Shown piece after piece: positions 32,614 through 43,329 of a stretch of 64,000 nucleotides of DNA. The notes under the pieces are model-generated. The model searched no databases. It had not been told where the DNA came from and saw only the letters and a list, made by a program, of their open reading frames with translations. Source of the DNA: Sipunculus nudus. Taxonomy: Eukaryota > Annelida > Sipuncula > Golfingiida > Sipunculidae. The stretch's first letter is position 1; the number at the start of each line of letters is the position of its first letter. The translations under genes and the position numbers were made by a program. The stretch lies in contig CM049316.1 of the NCBI GenBank assembly GCA_026874595.1, positions 56,863,676-56,927,675 of the forward strand, given 5' to 3'.

Positions 32614-35600
32614 CTAAAAATATATAAATTATAGTATTAGCCGAAAAAAATATACAAACCTCGATTAACATTTCTCTTGTTGCACCTCGGGCTTGAAATG
32701 ATGAGTCAAATTCTTTAACAATTAGTAGGACAAGGTCATGTTTATCCATACTGATCGCTGGATCCAATCTGAACAGCTGAATGATGCTGGTTAGATAATC
32801 TTCATACGTGGAACTGAAATACATTAAATAGATTGCCCGGTCAGCTTAATTCTTGCTTCTTGCTGTACACATACCCACACGTTAATAAGAACCAGTTTAG
32901 TCAAACTCTGAATTAATCTGTAATTTTACAGTTACACAGTAGGGCAAAAACATAATCTCCTTTAAATAACCTTTAAACTAAGAAAAATGAATATTTTCCC
33001 AAAATGTTAGTTTGCCTTACCTTTCGCAATTCCTATCCCCGATAGACCATTCTCCATATGTTTCATATGGACAGTCGTAATCCTAAAACACGAATACTTA
33101 TAAAGAAGAACTGCAATAAGATTTTATTGACTAGCACATTTTGGGATACATATCTGTTCGGGGGAGCAAAAAGTTAAATATTTTTTTACAATGCGTACAG
33201 TTTGCTTCAAATGGTATTGATTAAAGTGTTACTTCCAGTTCAAAAATGGCGCGAGTCTCTGGGAAATGTAACAAGTTTTCCCTTTGTCAATGCATTATTA
33301 TAAAAAAAGAGCTGTACAAATAACTGGTTAATGTATACCTACCCGAAGTATTCTAATGAGTTTTTCTTCAGACAAAGAACGGAGATAGAATTTACAGTCT
33401 CTTGCATGATGGCAGTGTATTTCCGGTGGGCAAGACTTCCGGTGACAATTCTGTAATGTGCATCATACGTAGAAAAATATTCCTGTCACGCAATGGACAG
33501 AGAATATAAGCAAACCATGTACATATGTGTTTCCTTGTATTGATATAGGAATAATAACAATGTCAACCTTTTTCCTTACTTATAATTATTGGGGAGAGAA
33601 AATAGAATAGATTTCATGCCGTAAGTATACAACAAACCTCTGTAAATGCTTTTCTGCAATCTTTGCAATATTGATAATAACACATTCTGCAGGATTTGCG
33701 GTCATCATGTTTGTCGTCGTTTTTCATACCAACTAAACATCTTGGACAGTCTGAAAACAGAATGGCCGAACGTGATAACAATAACATTAGTTCAAACAAA
33801 ATTTTAGATTATAATCAAACAGAATGATGAATATATCTTAATATTCAAAGCTTCTTCCCCAACTCTAGTCTTGTGGACCATAAGGAAATCCATGTAAAGG
33901 TATTCCGAGTCAGATTTTTTTCAGAAGGGAAAATCTTATAAATTCTAGAATAATATCTTTATTGCCTAATCAGTTCTTACGATTAAAGGCAAAATGGACA
34001 CTCACGAGTTAATTTATCAAATTCTTCGAGAAACTGAGTTCGAATGGACGCTGAACCCCGTCGCTCACGCATTCTTTGTTTTCGCCTGAGCCAGTTAATA
34101 AATATCGCATCGTGATCGTGGTAATCGGTTGTCAAGTTATCCGGGTCTTCATGTGGCTCATGTTTTTCAAGAAAACCAGGTGGTTTTTCTTCTGCAGAAC
34201 CAAGCTTTGATTCAAATTTGCCTGAACAACACGTATCAACTGTTTGTAGGTCTTGTTCGTTTAGTACTTCTTGTATATCTGGGATTTTATCTATGTCTCT
34301 AAAGTGTGAAATTTTATTTTCATCATGACTGTCTTCAAGGATATGGCTACTCTGATTTAAACTTTTTACTAGTTCATCTTGTATTCCTTCTGATTTCCTC
34401 GATGTCGTTAAAATATTACAATTATTTTTAAATTGGTGTTCAGTCTCTTTATGAAGTTCCACATCTCCCTGAGTTGGTATCTCTTTAGCGACTGCATCAC
34501 GGACGTTTTCACCCTGGAATTGATCAGTTTGTCCGTATTTACGATCATCTGAATCCTTCCTTTCCACATCTTCTTTTGTATCCTGATATCTGTCACCATA
34601 TGAGCCTCGTTGTCCTTGCTGTTGTTCAACATCGATATGACCCAGGTTGATTTTATCGTCTCCCTCCTTTGCTGGAATTTTCTTTTCCATTTCTTCTTTT
34701 GCTTCTCCCTTTTCTTTTGTATCATGGTAGTTCTCTTGATCATCTCGAGTCTTGGTGACCTTGAAATGTGCGAGTTTGATATTAATTATGTAGTTAATAG
34801 CATCGGATAATATCTCAGTTTAAACGGATTTAAAAATCACTAAATGTAAAATATACCGGTTGTATTGGAATGTTGGGTTTATTATTAGGTCTGTGATATT
34901 TCAGGAAGAACAAACCCTGTCTCTATACCTGATTGTTTTAGTAAAAATAAACATGGAAATTACCCTTAAACACATTCGATTTTCCTCTGAGTGAAAGATA
35001 CCTGGATCGGGGAAACCGGCTGGTGTTTCTGCCACAGAAGGATTCGTAGATGCATGGTCACCTGTTTCTCCAAATGATGTAAAGCACATTGTGCAGAATT
35101 GGTAATGCTCGGGCACAAGGAATGTGCATTGAGGACAATGCTTCTTTTTTTCTTGATACATATTAGATTTCTGAAACAAAAAAGTTTCTCAGATATCATG
35201 TTCATAGTATTTATTTTCAAATGAAATGTTAAAGCGGATCAGGAATCCTTATTTTACATGCAATTAAATTAAGTTTAAAGGACACTGTGGTAATTGTTTT
35301 CAGAGCATTCTACAGTTACTGCTATAAGTGTCGTGATACATGTTGAAAATTTGAATTTTAAAGATATCTAACCTTTTAACAGTAAATGATTAGATCGTTC
35401 AATATAAGTGACACAACAAACATACTAACTGTGCAATTTTCATCCTCCGCTTCTTTCGGATCCGCTTCAAAGTTCTCAGTTTCTGAAAGTTTCGGGGTAC
35501 TACCATGTTCACATTCTTGGGTTTTAGTATCGCCGCTTGTATCTTGCATGTTTTCAGTTATTTTAGGTTCAGGGTTGCCTAGATCCCGTGTATCCTGCAT

Positions 35601-38600
35601 TTTGTCATGTATGTTCAGGTTCGGGGGTTTTAGATCCTGTGTATCCTGCAATTTATCTTGTCTGTTATTTCCCTTTTTGTCGTCCTGTTCAAGATCAGTT
35701 CCAGGAGATTGCTCAGTGTCCACGTTTCTATTAATTTGATTTGGTACTTGATCATCTCCAGCCAGGGGAACCTTTTTGAAATTGACTCCAGTGTGAATTT
35801 AATAGGGACTTAATTTACCACTAGCAAAAAGCAAAATCAATACAATGAAAAAACTACATGATGACCTCCTGTCGCATCACTTAAATGATTTTTTTTCCAA
35901 CCAGTATTTGCACTTTATATTATACAAAAAATGAACCCTTTAAAGATGCAGTATGTTATATAATTTGGGGTATGGAATAACAGCCTTACAAATTTATATA
36001 TCACTAAGAAAATATTGATGATTTTATCTAATGAATATCTCTGGTTCTAACAAATTCTTATCTTCTTATCGGTAAAGCGACATAGAAAAATGTCTAAATA
36101 CACCTTCATTTCTATTTTGATGGACTTGTCATTTCCGTCTTGAAGAAAGACAACCGATTCCTCCAAGGCCTTGTGCACGGTTTCAGCAATACAAACATTG
36201 TTGCCAGCATCCCCTCCCTGATTTAAAGTAAAACATGTTCTGCAAATGTGAAAATGCTCTGGGATTTGGATCATAAATTCAGGACAAGCCTTCGTAATCT
36301 TTCTTTCTCAACACATTTTGATTTCCTGAAATACACACAGTTATTTGATCATAGAAAATTTAGTACAAGTTTATAGTTAATAGGACAATCACGGTGATAA
36401 TTCTTTCTACCATGCTATTTTTAACATTTTAAAGTATAAACAATGTGTTTGAATATTTCTTACTATTTGAGCAATTGCTGCTTCATCTTCTTCCCCTCCG
36501 TTATCCAAGCCTTCTTGCGACTGCCGATATTTTAATGAAGCCGTTAAAGGATTACATTCATTTTCATGGTTGTGTTCGGCTTCTTTTTGAGGTTCCAGAA
36601 CTGTTTGAGTTGGTATGCCTTTAGCTACAACTTCATGCACGTCCTCTCCCGAGGATTGGCAATTCTGTCCATGTTTAAAATCACCTGGATCTTTACATTC
36701 TACATCTTCTTTTGTACTCTGATATCTGTCAATATTTGAGCCTTGATTTTCTTGCGGTTGTTCAGTATCGCACTGGCCAATGTTGGCTAAATCGTCTCCC
36801 TCTTTTGCTGAAATTTGCTTTTCCATCTCTTCTTTTGAGCTTTCTTTATCTTTTGTTTCATGGTAGTCCTCCTGGTGACCTCCAGTCTCGGTGACCTTGG
36901 AACAAGTGATCTCGGTTATTAATTATCTAGTTTATATAACCATGTTTTATCTTACTTATGGTAAAATGCCATTAAAATGGATTCAAAACATTACTAAATT
37001 ACACCAGGTCGTGGTTGAATCCTTACAGTTGGTACAGTAGGACAAACCCCGTGTACGTACCTAATTGATATGGCGAAATTAAGCATAAACATTCCCTTAC
37101 ACACAGTTGGTTTTGGTATGTTTTCTCCAATGGAAGGAGAGCTGGACGGGGACACTATCTGATGCTGCATCAGAAGGATATGTGGCACCAAGGCCTTCCG
37201 TTTCTTCAAATAACGATTAAGTCCGTGATATTTTTTTAAAGGACAAGCGTTGTCTAAATACCTGCATCATGATTGTTTTGGTGACATTAAGCATAAAATT
37301 TACCCTTATACACCGTTGGTTTTGGCCGATTTCCTCCGATGGTGGGAGTACTGAATCTGAGACAGTATCTGATGCTGCATCTGTAGATTCCCTTTTTTCA
37401 AATGATGCAAAACACATTGTGCAAAATTGGTATTGTTCTGGAACAAGGAATGTGCATACAGGACAATTCTTCTCATTTGGTTCATCCATAGCAGTTTCCT
37501 GAAATATGAGAAGTTTCTGAGACATATTGGTGGCAGTATTTATCTTTAAAGAAAATGTCAAAGCGCACACTAATCTTTTTTTCTGCGAAAGAAACATTGT
37601 TTCAATTACACACCGGTGTACGGTTATTTCTATACTTGGTGAATCGTGATGTGTGACATTTTAAATGATTCTTTAAGATACCGGACATGTTTTACCAATG
37701 ACTGGCCAATCAAGAAAAGTGATGCAACAACCAAACTTACCGTATTATTTTCGTCCGCGTTGTTCGGTCCAGGTTCCAATTCCTCTGCGTCTGGAGAATT
37801 TGTTCTGCTAATGTGTTCGCAATCTATGTCCTTAATATTAACACATGTATCCTGCATGTTTTCAATAATATGTGGGTCAAATTTCTCCAGCTCCTGAATA
37901 TCCTTCGCTGTATCTTGTTTATCATTCCCCTCTTTACTGCCATGTTCAAGATCCTCTCCATTAGTTTGCTCGGTGTCCACTTTATCTACTGTGTATATTT
38001 GATTTGGTACTTGAACTACTCCAGCCGATGGAATCTATTTAAAATAGACTTCACTATTAATTCATGAGACAGCTACCTTTAGCCAGATGCACAGAAACTC
38101 AGATTAAAACAAACTAAAAGCTATAATATGACATTTCTCTCATTACTTTCATTAATGTTTCCAGCAATATTTTTTTGGATAAATATGTAAACCCATTTAA
38201 GATGCAGTATATTGTAATCGAATATGGAACACGGAATAGCAGCAATGCTAAGTAATATATCCCTAAGAAAAAGTTGGCGGAATCATGTAAGCATGATCTC
38301 TGATTCTAACTAATCTTTATCTTCTTTCCAGTAAAGCAAGATGGAAAATAAAATACACCATTTCACTTATGATGGACACACTGCCCCAAGCTTGGCAATT
38401 TTTGTCTGAAAGAGGAATAAGTGATTCTCCATCGGAGGCCTCATGCACTGTTTCAGGGTCATCACCAATGTTGCAAGCACCGTCTTCCGGAATTAAAGTA
38501 AGGCATGTGGTGCAGATGTTAATATGCTCCGGGATCAGGATCATACACTCAGGGCAGCTCTTTGTAGTATTACGCTCTCTACTCTTTTCAATTTCCTGAA

Positions 38601-40310
38601 ATATAAATTTGGAGAATTGTTCAGATGGAATTTGTGTCGATAGCACAGGCATTATCATTTTGACATTTCTTACTACCACGCTAATTTTGAACATAATTTA
38701 AGTTTAACATTGCCATACTATTTGATCAACGGCCTTTGTATGTTTTGCTGCAATGTCCAGACCATCTTTGCCTTCCTTGGTTTTTAAACTCTCTATGCAA
38801 CTATCTTCTTCTGATTCATGGTGTTTCAGTTTTTTCTGTGTATCAAGTTTGTCAACATTTTCGTTATGGTCCGTTTTTGCTGGGTCGATGAGTTGATTCT
38901 CCATTAATATTGCTTCCAGATCCGATTCGGTCAGAGATAGTCGGTCTTTTTCTGCAACGTCATCGGAAAATCCTCTTTGAAACGTTTCATTATCTCCTCT
39001 CGACAGAGAAGCCTGGGAAAAAACGGCATTTATTTTTTACATACAGGTGGCTTCCATTTGCTATAAACACCAATGTGTAAAGCTATAACGTTAACTATGG
39101 TTCATGAATAGCAACTTCTAATTTTCCTCTTTATATACATTCTGTGTATGCCAAGTACCTTAGCCCAGAGGCGAAGCCAGGATTTACGGGATCGATTGGC
39201 GGGGGCGGGGCGGGTGGGGGTGGGGGGTCGGGTGGTGTCTGGCAGCAAGCGCAGTCGCCAAGACAGTATATTGTTACGGAACCTAAAAACAACAGACCAC
39301 GTATATATATATATATATAATATTTATATATTGGAAGGAACAAAGAACTTTAATATCCTTGTGAAATTCTGAGACTCAGAACAAGAAAAAAGTTCAGCTA
39401 ATAATTATTTGAGAAATAAAGTCCCTGAGATAGGTCAGTTTCTATGTATAAATTAATACATGCGGGTGAAAACATATACAGTAATGAACTTTTTGAAAGT
39501 TATTCCGCAATATTACATGGAAAGGTTAGATTAGGAGGGTCATCCTGGGGCACCCTTGACTACGCCCCTGTGGCCAGGAAGCGAGATATTACATAAAGGG
39601 ACAGAGATTTACATTTAATCCTTGGCTCTTTAGTTTTTCTATTACCTACATTACTCTATAAAGACATGGATGGAATATCATGAATGTCTTTTAAAGTATC
39701 ATGCAATCAACAACCCGATTACAGTTTGATATTTTAATATATTTTTAATTTAAATGATTCTATACCATATTAAGAAGGATGGCTCTTTCATTGGTATGAA
39801 GGGTCGCATTTATTCATATATGAAGAGCAAAAGCCTCTATTTATATTGTAACCCAAGTGTTTTAACATTTAGTCATACTTTACAAAGATCCAGTCGGAAT
39901 ATGTCCTGGTCAATAACATAAAATCCAAAGTCAATTCATACAAGGTATTTGCCAAAGGGGCATAAATCGTATTTGTTCTCGCTTTTCTTTGCATGTTGAT
40001 GTTTGGATGTATGGAATAAAGTATTGGTCGATGTAAATTGTTACCTCCTCCTCACTGCCATCGAACAGAGCATGATTGGGTTCATCAGTTTTTGCCAGCG
40101 AAAGAGCAGCTGCGCCCTCTGCATTAATTGAAGATATGGAATTGGAAAATTCCGCCATCATATGGTCATTCTTATCTTGCAGCGGCAAGAGACACATCTT
40201 GCAGTCTCTAAAATTGACTGGGTTTAGGAAGGTACAATGTGGGCAGTTGATCTCACCACCACTTGTTTTCTTTTTCTGAAATAAAGTAACACCTTTCTTT
40301 TAGTTTTGTT

Positions 40311-40351
<41 letters not shown>

Positions 40352-43259
40352 CATATATACATATATATGTATATATATATATATACAATGAATCCTCAAA
40401 TTTATCATTTTATAAATAATTAATAGGAACAACATCAGGACATTTAACACTTTTTAAAGGGCAAGAAGTCAACAATGCAGTAAACACAGAGAATTTGATC
40501 TAATGTTTTAATGTTAGGATACGGCATTCAGTATTCGAAAACGGTCTACTTGCTAAATATTGTATAATTCAAAGTACACAGATATAATACCTGCATCGTT
40601 GAAGATGCCTTGGTTCTGTGCAATGGTTCTGCACATGATATACATAGTTCAGCTTCAGAAAGGTTCACAAACTCACACTGAATGCATCTCTTCTCGATAA
40701 TGGTCGGATTGTCAGCCTTGAGAATCGACATGACAGATAACTGTCTATTTATTAGCAGAAATTAAATAAGAAGATTCTAGAATTGAAATTAACTTAGCAA
40801 ACAAGGGAATTCCCAAGCCTGTCGAATTTTAATGACTGGTCTGAAATGCAGTGGACACAATTACGGCTATACAATAAAACCTTGACGGTACTGTTAATGT
40901 GATGGCACTGAGCAAATGGGACCGATGGTGTTTATGTCCCTCCAAGTTTATATCGTATAACAAACGAAACATTCAATTGTAGGGCGCGATTACGTCTTTT
41001 TCTATAATTTACTGCTTATTATCATTTTCTGTTGATATTGTTTAATACAGCGGATGCAGGACTTTTCGATTAAGTTGATTTTTGTGCCCGAAAAGATAAC
41101 CAGAGGCATGTTGTAGTATTGTGGTAAAAATATGAAAAAATAAACATACATTTTCTCAGTTATGATTCCTTTATAAATTTACCTGCTCTGAAGATTTTAT
41201 ATCTTCGGGATGACGTGATTCTTTGGGTCTATGTTTCCTCCCGTTCTCTTTCCTGTTTTCCGGTTGGTGCTGGGAAAATGTCGGTGAGCGTCTGCTCTTT
41301 CCTTGATGGGCATCAGCTGTGGAGTGTCGGCTAAAATGTAAGATGGAAAGACTGGCGGGATGTATATGATTATACAATATGTTTACTCATACCATGTCTG
41401 AAACGGTGGGTACATGCATTTTTGGCAAATACATATCAACTACACATAAGGAGTAGAATGGGGTTTATGAAAAGTTGGCGAAATTGGCAAATAATCAGGT
41501 GTAGACTGTACATATCAACTACGCATCGGCATAATCTGAAACAGATCATTGAAAAACATTATATTATAAAACCGAAAAGTTCATGAAATACGGAAAAGTT
41601 AATTTTTTAAAATAATTGTTCTTTCATATTTCAGTAGATTTCGCTCCTGACTGTTCTAAGATGACGTTGACGGTCTTACGGATTAAACGATTGTGCATGT
41701 GTCTACGACAAAAGATGCGTCTTGAATCTGCAAAACATACAGATAAAAGGTCTCACATAGAATCCTGTGAAACGAGTTTGCGAACTTCCTCAAGTTGATG
41801 ATGGGTGCCCTCCATGATTGCAGTCAGTTCAGCTTTAGCTAATACGAGCTCACTTAGTACTGCCAAAGTAGTGGATATTATTTCCTCTTCGTTAAACTCT
41901 TCCTTGAAAACAAACCGTCCCTTTTCTTCTTTGTACCCGAGGTGATCCATTATTTCCATTGCCACCTGCAAAGATTTTAAAAGGTTCGCATAGTGTTATC
42001 AAAGGATATGACGGAAAACAAAAAAGGTATGTAATATATATATATATATTCTGTTATTCACATATGTTTTGACATAAGGAGACAGATTAAGAGTTGAAAG
42101 ATGTAATCTCTTACGTCAGTCCAGCGGTGCTTAACTTCCAATTATAACACTTCTTTCTGAATCGTTTTGTTAAGATGAAAACATCTCTTTTAGCAAAGGG
42201 GATGTTACTCTGTATAAGTATATTATGTATCCATTCTTGCGGACAGGAGTCCAGGTCTCCAATATTCCTGCATATTACACTTTATATCAAACACAAGTGT
42301 TGATAAACATATTACGTTTGTTTTATACAAATCATTAAAGCAAGTAGGTTCTTTTCTGTCAGTAAAGGATGGGGCTACAGATACCTACATGTACGTTTCT
42401 CAGAAATGAATAATCTTTAGTTGGATCCGTCACAAGCCATGATTTCTGTTGATTATCGCCCGGTGGGATTGTGTTGTGGCCATATTTGTAGATTATTTCA
42501 AAAGCATCAAGTAACAATTGTTCCCAGTCTTTGGCCTATAAACAGTATAATTTAAATCTTATCAAGATATTTTCAAGATTTGATGAGTGCGTTGAAAGCT
42601 ACCCCGAGCCATTTCTTAAAACAGGCACATGGTTTAATAAACATAACTGTGCTGCCGCAACCATAAAATTAATTTTTATTGTGGTTTATTTTTTTGAAAG
42701 ATTTAAAATATGAGAAGCAGAGGATATATTCAACTGAAACAAGCAATATTTTTTCATATATTATACCAATATTACATTACAATACAAAATATTAAATTCA
42801 TAAATCTCATCAGTCATACAAATGGATATTTTAAATCAGTTGCATAGAATTGGCAGATTATAACGAAGTGTGAACGCGAATTACGTAAACTAGCACATCG
42901 GCCGTTATTGCGCAGTTCGAGTATTTCCTATTAGATGGTGCTGGTTGAGCCTCTTTGCGAAATAATATCAAAATTCGTAGGATTTATGGGAGTATATAGG
43001 GTACGGACACACTTGGCTTCGATCCACTTGGCCCACCAGCAAATTAAAGTATTCTTGAGGAAAACATATACATATGTGACTTACAGTTGAATTCAGCCTG
43101 ATCATGTTTTGCAGGTTTACGAGATGGTATTTATCTCGAATGTTCAGGTCCAGACGCAGGTATTTATCTGGTGCTTCTGGTATCTCTCCATTCAATATCG
43201 CTCTCGATAGTTCCTGGCGGATTGCCATACATTCCTGGGTCGAACGTGTAGGTTCCACT

Positions 43260-43329
<70 letters not shown>

